The translations under genes and the position numbers were made by a program. The notes below the pieces were generated by a model. It had not been told where the DNA came from. It saw only the letters and a program-made list of their open reading frames with translations, and made no database searches. A stretch of DNA of 64,000 nucleotides from Eumeta japonica (taxonomy: Eukaryota > Arthropoda > Insecta > Lepidoptera > Psychidae), in contig BGZK01000540.1 in NCBI GenBank assembly GCA_005406025.1, positions 248,001-312,000 of the forward strand, in the 5' to 3' direction. Positions 1 through 12,560 of this stretch are shown piece after piece; the stretch's first letter is position 1, and every line of letters starts with the position of its first letter.

Positions 1-3000
1 TCAAACAATTTTTCTCATACTAAAATCGTAAATTTCATTAGGACGACAAATGAAACAAAGATTAAAATATTCTTAGAGATTTGTAAGTCAATCTTTTTTT
101 TTTTTATTGTTGAATTTTACTGTATTTTACTAAAGCTACGTTCTTTGTCTATGATCTAACTGACCAAAGGTTGATCTTACAGAGACGATGATTACACACA
201 TAGATAGCGATAAGCTTAGATAGTCATAAAAAATGTCTATGTAAGTAAAATATTATCCCTAAAAAACAAGTTACGATATTATTTCATTGGGGGGTGTAAA
301 TTATTTACGTATTATTTTGCATTTTCGGTATTCCCATCGATTCTGATTGGATCGAAATGTTTACAAATTCTAACATCGGAGTTGTACGGCCGCATTTCTA
401 TAAATGCACTGTTTTATCAATTAAGTGTCTATGACGATTAGAACCTCTTAAATTCGCTGCCTTCATGGCCATAATCATTATCAGACCTTAATAAGTCTCA
501 AGTGAAGAACCAAGGTCTCAAAGTAACCTCCACCGTATATGAAATTGTAAAGGCTTTTTAACACTTTCCTCTAATTTAGTCTCTCGATCGGAGACATCTT
601 AGTAAATGCAGGAACCTTTGGGTGCAGGGCTGAATGCCTTTTATAAATTGTCAAGAATGTGAATAAGGACTACAAAACATGATTTCGTACACGAACAAGT
701 TATAACACGATAACATCAGCGAGGTGCTCAACATGCGGATGTTAAAAGGATCATATTCCTCGTGCCCTTATAGAAAAGAGGGCTCAACCCTCGGTGTATT
801 TATGTACCATTTATATTTATTCAACAATAATTAGAATCTTAGCTTATTAAGTCAAATTAAATCAAAAATATCTTTATTTCATTTGCAATAGAATTACACT
901 TGAAACTCAACTTTACTGTATTCTTTTGAAATCAATATTGCCCCCATACCAAATGCTCAAAGATGCAAGTAATTTTTTGCTCAAAGATACAAGTTACGAA
1001 ATTGTTACGAAATCTACTAGGTACAACACTTGAAAATTAGGTGCCTGTAAAAACTTCATAGCCAGCCAGTTCAGTCCCAGGCATATTTTTCTTTGATATG
1101 AATATATCAAATAAAAAAAACGCCTGGCTAGCTAGCTAGCTATTGTACTAAATTTGAATAGATATAAAAGCCCTTGCTATACAGGATGGAATTGATCATG
1201 CATCTCATTTCAAATATTCATAATCTCCTTCATTTATAGAATAACTCTGGTAAAATAACTATAACACAAATATGTCTTAAACACTTATGAAAAAATTTAG
1301 ACAGAACACTAATGAATGCTCGTCCTGACTGCAAAAGCGTGCGCGCTCGCCAGGTGGTGGCGCCCGTGACGAACTCGAGTTCTGACTCGCGCTCGAGCTA
1401 TACAATGTAGTATTTTTAAAGAATTTATTTAGTATTTTACCTGTAAATGACACTTAATGCTGTCAGCGATATAGAAGTTGCCGGTATTATCAAATCAGTC
1501 TCTGGTTTTTCACGTGTTCCATTAATCTCAAAACAAACAAGGCAAACTAAGGCACATTATCGTGTAAACGATACGCAGCACGCAATATTACTTGTGTACT
1601 TGTAGTTTGTTGACTATCATGGTAAATTTCACTATTAATTATTAATGCTGCAGCAATGTTACCTCTGCAAACTCCCCAAAAATAAATCATGCTTGCATAT
1701 TCGATGGCTGTGAAAGGAATTGTTATTAAACATTTCGATATTAATCAGACACAATCTTATTTTCAATAACGCCAATATCGTAAACTTCAATTAATGCGTT
1801 ACGCTTCAATTATAAAGATTTAGCAAGTACACATTGTAGTTTATAGATTTATAGATTATTACAGTAGCTAATAATTAAACCGACCAATGCATGCAATGCA
1901 TGGATAAACATCAACTTAGGGCATCGACCTATCATTCGAAAATTATGAACATCAAAATATTTCAAGCTTGACTACCTCTATAATTATTTTATCGTAGGTA
2001 CATTAGTTAAACCATGTTTTTTTGTGATTCTTATGTATCTCGAGCCATCTTTGCTACTATAGTCTTTAATTTGAAACAAATTTGATATATATACAACATG
2101 GTGTTTTATTTTGGTTTTGATGCAAATTATAAATTGTCAATTTGAATTTTGTATGAGTAGTACATATCCATTACAAAAGAAAGAAATTCACTATTAATCT
2201 GACGACGTCCATATCGAAAAATATCTGTTTACCAAGGAGACTTGTGAAAAAAAGGAAAGTCGGAAATATTAGCATTAGAACAATCAAAATTTAATTTTAC
2301 TCAATACCAATAATTTCACTACAATTATGGATAGCCAAACGCGCTTGTCGTGAGACACTTTTATTATTCAAAATGGCAAGCAAGGCCCCATTCACTTTAT
2401 TTTCCGCATTCACACTCTTTCAATATCTCAATCATATTTACCGTCATTTGTAAACACACTACCCAGGTGTACAAACTCTTTACTAGTTCGACTGACTCAT
2501 CTTCTATCTCACTCAGTCGCGTTTTTGCTTTTTTCAAACACCATAACTTTGGTTTTGTTGACACTTAAATTCAAAATTTTAAAATATATTTAAAAAAATA
2601 TGAATATTTTTTATAGACAAATCTGCTTTTAAATAAAAACAAATAATCAAAATGTGTTATAGTAGGTCGCAACACGCGGGCCTTGCATTGATGACGTCAC
2701 CAGCACGTCACACACGATCGGCTTTATCATGCCTCCGATGCTGTTCACCCCGAGCGGGCCTCTGTCTAGCGCCCGTATCGATAAACGTCCATCGAGCGAT
2801 GCGTCATCTCAAGATGTAACGTGAGAGCGAGACAAATATTATTTTCCATAGCGAAACAGTATAACTGTCCCACTCTTTCCACTCTCAAGATGTAACGCCG
2901 CACTCAAGTGGTCTTTATAAGGAATCTATGATCCGGTATAAGAAAAAAAAACCTTCCCTTGCACGTTGATTGAGTGAAGTAATGTTATAAAGGTATATTC

Positions 3001-3005
3001 AAATA
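1..3005. other. AT-rich intergenic, no gene seen
   Basis: No coding stretch here looks like a protein; the 72-residue open frame at 2350 has no family features. Two GC-richer pockets stand out, at about 1325-1400 and 2670-2910. The second holds a perfect CRE-type octamer TGACGTCA at 2692-2699. A short palindromic run of CTAG units lies near 1125-1140. Confidence 0.6.
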
Positions 3006-3207
3006 CTAGCTGACCCGCCCGCTTCGCTGGGTAATTTTGATTATAAATAAAATGGCGAAGGATTTACGGAATTCGAAAAATGACTAACCTAGAACCATCT
3101 ACAAATCATCCCGCATCGAATGGTCCCAGTCCCGTGTCTATATGTTTAGTAGTTTTTACGTGATTGGCGAACAAAGACAACCTATTTTCATAATGTATAG
3201 GTAGAGA
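3006..3207 (-). mobile_element. Short non-autonomous Helitron-like element
   Basis: Read on the minus strand, the element ends in CTAG followed by T (3005). Upstream of the end is a short GC-rich hairpin (CCCAGC-GAA-GCGGG type). The presumed 5' end is TC at 3207-3206, preceded by A, so the junctions fit Helitron insertion between A and T. The body closely matches 10827-11006 in the opposite orientation and part of 58633-59060. It encodes no protein and must depend on an autonomous Helitron. The 3' end is clear; the 5' end is less certain. Confidence 0.65.
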
Positions 3208-6200
3208 TATGGCAATGTGGAAGTGTCCAGATGTGCTCTATTGCCATTAGCTTTAGTTGTTTAAGTTTTAAAAAATAATATTTTTTTTTGTATTAAGTTC
3301 GTTTACTTAGATATAGAATTTTGCCAAAGCCACACACAGCACGTTGTATTGTAAGCTTATTATAAAGTAACTGCGACCTTTGTGATTACATAAAGTTATA
3401 ATTAAATTAATTAAAGTCTCTGTATATATCTTGGATTCACATTTGCAATTTTTTAAAACATACATTTCGATAACTAAACACAGATCTACTTCAAAATTGA
3501 GCGCTATACTATAAATAGTTATTTATTTTTTTTCGTAAAATAAAAGAACACCTAAAATGCAGCAAAAGCAAAAATATATTAGTAGCCGGATTTTTCTAGG
3601 AAACCTTGTATTCTTAAATTCTTTATATAGAATTAAGCTCTCGGAACATTATTTCAATCGGTTTAGTCAGTCAAGGTTTTTCTAGTTCCGAATCTTTGAC
3701 TGCTTGTGGTCACCGTCAAGCACGCACAGTTGCTATTATATTTCAAATAGATGGAGCCCTAAGCCCCCTCATCGCTGGACGATTGAAGGTCGGAGGCTGC
3801 TATATTACGGTCATCGTCTTCAATGACGTGGCGTCAAAAGGGACTGTCGGCTTAATAGTCTCAAGACAAATCCATTAGCTTTTTTTATTCATTCGATAAA
3901 TCCATGAACTAATAACCCGAGATTTGGAGGCGATCAACGTACTCGTACTAGTAGTTTGTTACTCCACGGCCCCTATAGTTTTCGTCACCGGCGATTTATG
4001 ATCCGTTTGCCCAACAGATGTCGCTGTTCAGTCTTCTTTTGACGGTAGTTTGAGATTTATAGAAGCAAAGCAAAAGATACGTGTCATATGATAATTTATC
4101 CAGTCAGTAACTGGCATTGTAACTAACGATACACCTACATTTTTTTATAGTATTAAAAGCTGGTTTTTTTTTAATATATTAAAATGTACGTAACGAAATG
4201 TGAACGACGCTTTCAAAAACGACCATTAAAGCGATATTTTTTTTATTATTTTGTATATACTTTGAACACATTGAAATATAATTTTATTTTTATATTTTCT
4301 TACCATGTGTACGGTATAATTTTTCAGATTTCATATCGGATAAAATCAGTAGATATAAATTAGTGGAAAACCTACATAATATTAATTACGAAACACGTCG
4401 TCATCAAAACTACGAGGAAGTAGTCTACATATACTTATAATGTCGCAACAAGTTGCGACACTATTGCACAACTCGCACGTGCATATCTCTCGCAAGCTCA
4501 GCGTTGACTAAGCATTCGTCATTCGCCTATAGTTTGCGGCAATAAAAATCAAATGATCAGTCCTCTTTGTGCACCGTTAATGCTAATTCATATTGTTCAT
4601 TAATCAGGGCATTGGAACAAGAATGATTTTAAAGCAATATCATGATAATTGTTTATAACTACCTATTAAAAATAGTAATAATGATAAATCATTTTGCTCG
4701 CGGAAAACTTGTATTTAGGTACTTTCGTTATTTTATGACATTAAAGTATAAAGTATTTAACACATTTTCGTATTGCTATTTTTTATTAGGCATAAAATAT
4801 TTTCCCTCTTTTCCATAAATCTTGTCAGATTGCTAATTAATACAAGTGGATGATTATTATAAATTATTACATCGTAATATATATTAAAATTATTATAAAA
4901 TGTTTGAAATTGAGAGGTTCATGAATATTTTGAGTCAATAGTCTCACTAACAGTCGGTATCTTTTAGACGTTTTTAATAGTTATCTTTTTTTATTTCATT
5001 CCAGAATTTTGGTAGTTAATTTTAAACTTATTAGGAGGCAAATTATAGTATACCTGAAACCTGCAAATTTTCGACAATACAATAATAGCATAAGGGCTGA
5101 GATCAGTGACTTTTATAGTATAATTATAATATTTGTCTTTAAAAAAAATTATTGCCTTTAAGATCAAACATTCATGTATTTTACAATAGATCGCATCGCA
5201 CTTATAGATAATAATGTATGTAACTCTGTTACATTGAAACCGACCGGTTTGGCTGGTCAAGGAGTGGCGCGACATTAGAGGCAATGCTTGCAAACCCGCA
5301 TAACGATGGAATTTACCAACAACAAAGTATCTGTGTTAAGTATACGTTAACAAAAAAGAAATGTACTGATAACGGAACTTAAGTTTATAACTAGTAAGAT
5401 AAGATTCATCGATAAGATAAAGGGTTATATGTTCTTAAGAATCAGAGCGTTGTATGTTTAAAAAAAATTATACAATTTATAATAAATAATTACTTCTATA
5501 ACATTTTTTGGGTACCTGATTAGTATACATGACGAAATAAATTTATTTATAAAGTTTGTAATTCACCTTTATTTTTTATTAAATCATAGAAGGGAATAAA
5601 ATGAAAATTAATATTATTGTCCTACTCTATTATTTTTTTTTTAGTTTGTTTCCTTGACAGCGTTTAGTTTAGTTTATTTATAAACAAATGTATTAGCTTA
5701 AATGCCTTATAATGAAGAAGAAAAGATTATAATTCAATGCTAAATAAAAAAGAAGCAATCAAAATTTATGCGACTTTAACCCTTTAATCATATAATTACA
5801 TATATTTACGTTACAATTTTCAAGTTCCAATTCTCATAGGACATTAACGAAACCCTTTTTGTCTCGTTCTAAAATTTACATGCATGGCCCAAACTGTAAA
5901 AGTTTTTTGTTTTTGTAAATAGCAGATTTTAAGTTTTATAATTAACTTCAAATTTAAGTTATAATAAAATGGCTGATTCATAATAATTAACGAATGTTAT
6001 TTTGACGTAAAACTTTACGAACAACAATTTCTATAGTGATGTAAAGTACCAGTATAGTCAATTGCGGTATCACAGTTTTATTTATTTATATTATTTACAA
6101 AGAAAATTGCTTGTATATATAAATAATTATAATAAATAGATTATCATTATTTAAATAGGCATGCAACAAGTTATATATATATAGTTGTGTTTAATAATGC

Positions 6201-6388
6201 AATATAGGCCTTTTCACGAAGCAAGAAATTAATGAACTTTATACGGCAGGTAGCCTTCATTACAGAGCGGTTCTCTTTGCGGTACAGCTTATAAGTTCCA
6301 TATGAAACAACGAAAAAATGTTTATTGTCCTTTTAGTGTTCGAGATTAAACACAAAATAAACGTGACATACTGAGAGTAGAGCTCCTC
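3208..6388. other. Intergenic, no gene seen
   Basis: AT-rich sequence with no recognisable exon. The open frame at 3696-3878 and the minus frames at 4991-5293 and 6260-6454 show no family features. The only structure noted is the perfect inverted repeat at 4441-4460. Confidence 0.55.
4441..4460. repeat. 9-bp perfect inverted repeat with 2-nt centre
   Basis: The arms TGTCGCAAC and GTTGCGACA are perfect complements separated by AA. It could be a dimeric protein-binding site or a chance palindrome; no gene lies immediately next to it. Confidence 0.6.
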
Positions 6389-6430
6389 ATGTATATTGTT
6401 GAAGATCGTCAGAAAAAAAGGGAAAGATGA
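6389..6430 (+). promoter_or_regulatory. Upstream ORF overlapping the H1-like start codon
   Basis: The ATG at 6389 opens a 13-codon frame whose TGA (6428-6430) overlaps the ATG of the H1-like gene (6427-6429) as ATGA. If the transcript begins upstream of 6389, the overlap would permit termination and reinitiation and could limit translation. The transcript start is unknown. Confidence 0.4.
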
Positions 6431-7092
6431 CATCAGAATCGGAGATTGAAGCAAAAGCAGAAGTTAAGTTAGTCAAGAAGCTGAAGACGAAGAAAAAAAA
6501 AACGAACACGGCCAAAGAAAAAGATGGGAAAGAAAAAGATTCGACCGACGGCAAACTGACGACGAAGGAAATGGTTAACCAAGCGTTGACCGAATTGAAA
6601 AATAGAAAGGGCACCTCCCTGTACGCCATAAAGAAGTATTTGGAGGCGACGTACAAGGTGAACTCGGAGAGACTGAACCCCCATATTAAAAGATACATCA
6701 AGATATCCGTCGAGAACGGAACCATAATCCAGACCAAGGGTACCGGCGCCAGCGGGTCTTTTAAATTGATCATGAAGGAGAAGACGAACGCCGCGAAACA
6801 GAGGCCCGTAGAGGTAGAGATGGTGCCGCGAGAGAAGAAAGGGAAGAGAGAACAGAAGATGGAAGGACCGAAAATCGCGACTTCGGGACTCAACAGACGG
6901 CCCCAGAAGAAAGAGGAGGAAGAAGTAGACAAACAGACGTTAAAGAAGAAGGCCAAGTTCGCGAAAATCCTTAAGACGCCGTCGAAAATGAAATCCTTGG
7001 CTGCGAAAAGGAGGAGCCTGGGTACCATAATAAAAGCGCCCAAAATGAAACCTCTGACTCCTAAAAGACCAAAGGCCGGCAAGAAGAAGTAA
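6427..7092 (+). CDS. Linker histone H1-like protein, intronless
   Basis: The 221-residue protein has the tripartite plan of linker histones. It has a Lys-rich N-terminal tail (about 1-43). A winged-helix globular domain follows (about 44-115), including TTKEMVNQALTELKNRKGTS, SLYAIKKYL and the glycine-rich wing GTGASGSFKL. The C-terminal tail is long, basic and proline-containing, with TPSK and TPK motifs of the kind phosphorylated in H1. The protein should bind the linker DNA of nucleosomes. No other histone gene is nearby and I see no histone 3' stem-loop, so this looks like an orphan variant rather than a member of the replication-dependent cluster. The globular domain is divergent from canonical insect H1. 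A testis- or germline-specific variant is possible but not shown. The start at 6427 gives the complete tail. The 231-residue frame on the other strand is a shadow of this base composition. Confidence 0.85.
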   Translation: MTSESEIEAKAEVKLVKKLKTKKKKTNTAKEKDGKEKDSTDGKLTTKEMVNQALTELKNRKGTSLYAIKKYLEATYKVNSERLNPHIKRYIKISVENGTIIQTKGTGASGSFKLIMKEKTNAAKQRPVEVEMVPREKKGKREQKMEGPKIATSGLNRRPQKKEEEEVDKQTLKKKAKFAKILKTPSKMKSLAAKRRSLGTIIKAPKMKPLTPKRPKAGKKK

Positions 7093-8865
7093 TTCCCAAA
7101 GTAATATATTTAATGTCATATTTTAACTAATATATTGTGTCTACTTAACTGAAATACACATATTAATTCTAACTCACAAGTTATTTCATTATATTGATCC
7201 TGTTCCCTTATAAAAATATCTTTATATTTCAATACTTTTTAATATCAAAGAAGTGCGGGTAGATTTAATTAGTGCTTGAGGTCTTCCTAATATTTTTGTT
7301 ACCATAATTATTAGAATTGACTTTTTGCAAGAAAAAAAGGTTACAGCTTTGTGATCACTTTGTCGCAAAAATACAATAAAAATATATTCAAAAATAAATA
7401 TAATTGACGTACTTATTAATGGTACATTAAGAATATTTATTTGCATCCTTTTTTTCGAAATTGATAGATATACCTCATAGAGGTATTTCTGTGTTGATAT
7501 TCAACTAAACAAATTTTAGTAGGAGTGTGTAAAGACTATGTGTGGGTGAAAATAATTTCTTTATTTCTTTATATGGAAGAAATCAAGAGCTAACACTATT
7601 TCTTACACAAAAGTGGGTATATGCAAATTTTACTAGACTCTTTAAGACTCAAACTGATCTATTTATGCATAATTGGCCATGGACGATGAATAAGTACCCA
7701 TTTATAACGAAAAAAAATACATTGACGTCACAGCAGAAGACTTCGATAGTCGTTATATTATTATTAAATTATTCCGTGGCTTCATCTAGAAGAAATTCCA
7801 AGAACCTCGACTTCTCTTCTTTTAACTTTTCGATAAGTAATGGTATGAGTGGATACATATACCAGCAGACAGATTCTCGCAACAAACTTGGGGGGGTTGG
7901 CATCCATTAATTACGTCAGGTCAAAATGGGGGGTCCAGTACAACTTATCATCGAATCGCATCTAAACGCCGGTTCGTAATTGAAAATCTAACATGAAGAA
8001 CATAAATTGTTATACGCATAAAAAAATATTCAATTTCGCTTCTATTTGGCATTTTTTTACGGCACTGCATGCAACGCCGTGTGTGAGGATCTTGAGTGGA
8101 CGCATGAGCATGATGTATAGATGCTTCTCACGGATGTCTTTCTGTATATCAAAAGTCGCAGACGATGCGTGCCGTTTTGTTACAATAGAAAAAAAAAACT
8201 ATATGAACGTCCGTGAAGTGAGTGAGAAATTAGAAAAAATCATGCTGTTGTCTCTTTCTACTTCGAATGCATTTGAATTTTATCAAATTTAGATAAATTT
8301 ACGCACATTGACGTTGCATTTGTTTTCTGTTCTATGGAAATGAATATAATCTTTTGACAATTAAAGCGTGAGACTCACGTAAGGGGGTTGGGGGTTCCTG
8401 CCGAATCATCAAATCTCACCAAGGGAAGAATCCAAAATTAAGAAAAAAAAACTGCTCACGTAATCAATGGATGCCCCCTTAGAAGACAGACATAAAACAA
8501 AAGGTGGGAGAAGGGATCCCAAATTAAAATATGAATTTAAGTAATTTTTCCTATGAACTGTCGGAAACATACCTTTCTTATTTTCAATCTTTACAAAGAT
8601 TCTTTTCATAGTTAGAAACACCGGACAAGTGCGACATGACTCACGCTCTGATGGTTCCGTACAAACGTAATGATGTATGGACACTACATCCATCAGAAGT
8701 TTCGACGATTTTTAAACGTTTTAGACATTAATACTGGCGAGATTATTAAAAACTTTAATTTTTATGGCTAGAAATTAAAAAAATATACTCTCTTACATTA
8801 GCTTAAATCACGATTCATATTCTAATTGCAAGTGCCAAATGTAACAAGTTGTGCGACGCAAGAAC
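7093..8865. other. Intergenic, no gene seen
   Basis: Open frames at 7542-7910, 7993-8292 and 8409-8693 have no recognisable domain and a non-coding composition. G-runs occur near 7880-7940 and 8372-8392. No canonical AATAAA lies immediately downstream of the H1-like gene. Confidence 0.5.
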
Positions 8866-8869
8866 TTCC

Positions 8870-9140
8870 ATCTTGCCTAATTTTACAATTCTGAATCAAC
8901 AGGAAGTAAATACTTTCTTATAGCTTTTTCACGACAAAAATTTATTTTTGTATTTTTAGTTACGTTGACTAAGAACCTGGTTTTTTTTGACAGCTCCAAG
9001 GGACTGTAGATCTAAATATTTGATACCAATTTCGACTTGTGACGTTCACGCGTTCTCAAGAAAAAGAATCTTGACATAAGGACAGACGGACAACAAAACA
9101 TAAGGGTCACTTTTGAGATAGGGAACCACGAAACAAACAA
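8870..9140 (-). repeat. Degenerate copy of a dispersed lepidopteran-type repeat
   Basis: On the minus strand this reads as an eroded copy of a non-coding repeat common in lepidopteran genomes. Landmarks are a GTGACCCTTATG segment, a TGTCCGTCTGTCC segment and CCCTTGGAGCTGT. Related fragments occur at 45065-45290 and near 56745-56830. Recognition is from memory of the motif order; the family name is uncertain. Confidence 0.5.
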
Positions 9141-9479
9141 AATATACAACTTATGTAATAACAGTAGACGGATGCTCCAATATGACGCTATTATTTAATT
9201 AATTTACGTATGTGTCCATCTTGCAATATTATAAAGATCAAAAAAAAATTATCTTGTTTCTATGTAGAAGGAACTATTGAACCGGTTCTAAAAATTCTTA
9301 CATTAATAGAATGCTATATTACCTTGCAGTATCCTTTTTATATCTAAAAACTGGCAAACCCAACTGACTCTTTTCTGTCCAAATTTAAACTCTGTTTTGC
9401 ACAGAATCATTACGAAAAAAAAACTACAAATGTCAGAGAAATTGTTCCCATTGTAATTGTTATTACTAATTTTCATTGA

Positions 9480-10210
9480 ACTCTCTCTTAACCACGGAAC
9501 CCTAAAAATATTCTAACCCACAATCTTGTATTGGTTTAAAATATTTCCATGTCAAGTTTTATTGAAATCAGTCAAATTATAAGCCTTCTTAATAATATCA
9601 CACGGCACAATAACGGAACCTATACATTACTTTGAGCACTCTCGGTATGCTAATAAAAAAAATCGTGTGCGAATTTGATAAATTATGAGTGTTCATAGTA
9701 ATAATCACTGAACCCTAAAAAAAGTAATTTGTATTCTTTCCTTGACTTCCAACGTTTTCCTTAGTACATTTTACTAAAATCGGACGAATAATAAGGATTC
9801 TTAGTAATTTTTGTAGTACCCTAAATAATATATTATATGGTCTTTCATTGTCTTCCAGCTATAACAATTGTAAATTTTATCGTAATAGGTAAACTTTAAA
9901 GGCTTTTAGTAATTACCACGGAACCCTGAAAATATATCGTATATACTTCCACTGCCTTCAAACTCTCTCAATACCAAATTTTCTATTAATCGCATAAATT
10001 ACAAGGGTTTTTGTTGATTCTATCAGAACCCTAAAAAAGTTCCAAACCTTTCGTAAATTTTATTTTAGATAGCTATCGCCTGCGGTCCCGTCCTTATGAA
10101 TATAGAATCCGTCTTAGTTCCGATCCCATCTCTAATCTTTAATTCAAATCTGATAAATCATATCGTTTTCAAGGGTTTTTTTTTACGTGCGAACCCTATA
10201 AAACTCATTC
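9480..10210 (+). repeat. Degenerate ~105-bp tandem array
   Basis: The landmark GGAACCCTAAAA, with small changes, recurs at 9496, 9615, 9709, 9815, 9920, 10025 and 10190. The intervals are 119, 94, 106, 105, 105 and 165 bases. Between landmarks the same weak order recurs: a TTCCAA-like segment, a TTTATTGAAATC-like segment and an AAGGGTTTTTG-like segment. This is an old satellite-like array or a tandem expansion of the repeat to its left. No coding content. Confidence 0.6.
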
Positions 10211-10756
10211 ATCAATCAATTGCGGGAAATTTACTAGAACACAGAAGCGATATATATATAACGTGACCGTTTTCATTTTTTGCCATAACGGGACATTGAA
10301 AAAAAAATTCGCAACTGTATCACATAAAATAAAATCACTGCTGCTTCTTTCGTACGTTACGTGAAGTAAACAAGTTAGTGACCATGGTGGTGACTCGAGT
10401 CAGAAAAAAACGCCGCTGACGCGTTTAAATGGCTTACGCCGGGTAAATCATAAGAGATGTATGTGTTTTTATCGGTGTATTATTCAATTAAAAATCGCTT
10501 TTAATTAACCTTCATTTGAAAACGGGACAATTCAGCGTCCCGAAGCCTTTTACGGGGACACCGGGACGTAGTAACGGAAAAAGGGATAGTCCCGTTTAAA
10601 ACGGGGCGTATGGTCACTTTAGATATATACCCAACGACCACCGCCATGTACATATAACGAGGTGAACTGACACCGGCGCGTAGACATGTCATATCGAAAA
10701 ATTCAAAGTTGCAAGTAATGCATTTTCTCCCGACTCCGTTATCATATCTTCTTCTT

Positions 10757-10758
<2 letters not shown>

Positions 10759-10826
<68 letters not shown>
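10759..10826. repeat. (TA)34 microsatellite
   Basis: An uninterrupted run of 34 TA units directly abuts the left side of a Helitron-like copy. The open frames running through it, with Ile-Tyr repeats, are artefacts of the repeat. Confidence 0.95.
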
Positions 10827-10828
<2 letters not shown>

Positions 10829-11006
10829 GAAAATAGATTGTCTTTGTTCGCCAATCACGTAAAACTACTAAACGTATAGACATGGGACTGGGACCATTCG
10901 ATGCGGGATGATTTGTAGATACCCCTAGGCTACTCATTTTAGAATTCCGTAAATCCTTCGCCATTTTATTTATAATAAAATTACCCAGCGAAGGGCGGTT
11001 AGCTAG
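10827..11006 (+). mobile_element. Helitron-like element, second copy
   Basis: Inverted relative to 3006-3207 and closely similar to it. The right end has the hairpin CCCAGC-GAA-GGG followed by CTAG (11003-11006) and T. The left side begins at the (TA)34 tract, so the microsatellite may have grown from the element's AT-rich 5' end or been its landing site. Non-coding. Confidence 0.65.
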
Positions 11007-12330
11007 TAAAGTATGTAAATAAACAGCGACACATTTTCCCGTTAGAAAGTATCACGTTTTAATTATAATAAGCATAATAAAGTAACAATAAACTACCAGA
11101 AAATAAGCAACTTGTTAATTATTTTAATCAACCGACTGTATAATTGGCGACGTAGCCACTATTCTCCCCACCGCTAATTTTCTTCTGACATCCGATCTAT
11201 CGCGCATTCAGTCCGAACGCAACACGACGTGAAGGGACACTGGCATTTCTCTTAAGAAGAATGTCGTTGAGCAACACGAATGGTGCCATTTAGTGCCAGC
11301 GAGTACCTGGATGTGGGGCTGGCGCAAGCTCAATACGGATAAAACTGCCGTGGATAACATGAATTTTGATACCTAAGTTGCAATCCGATCATTCGATATC
11401 ATTTGACGTCAAAGGACATTGACACTCGCGGATACAGCCTTCGAGTTAAAAAGGGGTCACACGGCCAAAGTTCAAGACAGACCCCAATTCGATCGATTGC
11501 AATAGTAAGATAAAACCTAGCTCAGGGGATCATAGACCTATGACCCCCACGGATTCGTCCATGTGATTTAACTGCTCGTTGTTGGCAAACCGTGTGCGCA
11601 ATGAGGTGGGGTTGTGATGACGTAAATACTTGATTTATTTTTCATATTAAGTTATTAATATTGCACTTTATGAACCAAAGTGTCTTTTGAAAAATTAAAA
11701 ATAGAGATTGAATGGGAATATTATATTTTATTACGAAGACAAGTGACGCGATGTGTTCATTTAAATACTGTAACAAAATTATTTTTTTTTGTGTAATATT
11801 TATTCTATATGCGGGCTTAAGTCATCGATCAAATTACGATGAAACTTTGGTTGATATTGTTTGCACGCCCTGGTATATTAAAAAAAAAAAACTAGCTTTG
11901 TTCCCGGTTTCATCCACACGTATTTACACTACTACACCGATTTTTTTTATTTTAGTAAAAAAATTAGTTTAATGGTATTTCCAAAAACTCTTTCTCTAAC
12001 ACTACACAATTATACTACACTATATACTATACTACACAATTCCTGAGTAAACTAGGCTGCTTGCTAACTTTTGTGCCGGCTTCATCCGTGTAATTATACT
12101 CCTAAGTCGATTTTAAAAATTCCATCGCTCTTAAAAAGCTACTCTATCTTCGAGTACCTAATACAGCTTATATTAAACGATTTTATTTACCTCGCCCTGC
12201 TTGTTTTTTGGGTCAAATTTACTAATTGAAATCACACACTCCTTCCGTTAATTTATTGTCCTGAAATTTAGTACACACCTTTAGTTTTGATGACAATACA
12301 ATTTTATGAATTCAGTCATTGTAACACGAA
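11007..12330. other. Intergenic, no gene seen
   Basis: A GC-richer stretch at about 11140-11620 could be an old retroelement fragment, but I cannot assign it. The frame at 11712-11972 has no family features. Confidence 0.45.
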
Positions 12331-12560
12331 GATACCGCCTGCCACAAAATGGCGGATTACATATTTTTTTCGCAACTTCCTCAATATGGGTATCAAATAA
12401 AAGGGCTTAACTAGTAGAATACTGTATATTACGACAAATTTCAAATCTCAGAAGGCGGACGGCACAGAATGACAGATTTCATATTTGCTCCAATACGGGT
12501 AATGGGTACCAAATGCAAAGGCTTTACAAGTAGAACACATTTTATGGCGGATCATAGAGT
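12331..12560 (+). repeat. Two degenerate 120-bp tandem units
   Basis: The segments around ATGGCGGATT (12350) and ATGACAGATT (12470) are followed by the same order of motifs: an ATTTCATATTT-like, a GGGTA-CAAAT-like and a TAGTAGAACAC-like segment. The period is 120 bases. A third landmark, TATGGCGGAT, lies near 12543. Similar non-coding repeats are common in Lepidoptera. Confidence 0.5.

Noticed and set aside
6387..7082. 231-residue minus-strand ORF
   Set aside because: Exactly antisense to the H1-like gene. Its Phe/Ser-rich sequence is the complement of Lys codons, and it has no family features.
8372..8392. Possible G-quadruplex (two G5 runs)
   Set aside because: Only two long G-runs occur close together; four are needed for an intramolecular quadruplex.
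10501..10964. Minus-strand ORFs with Ile-Tyr repeats
   Set aside because: Translations of the (TA)34 microsatellite and the adjacent Helitron-like copy.
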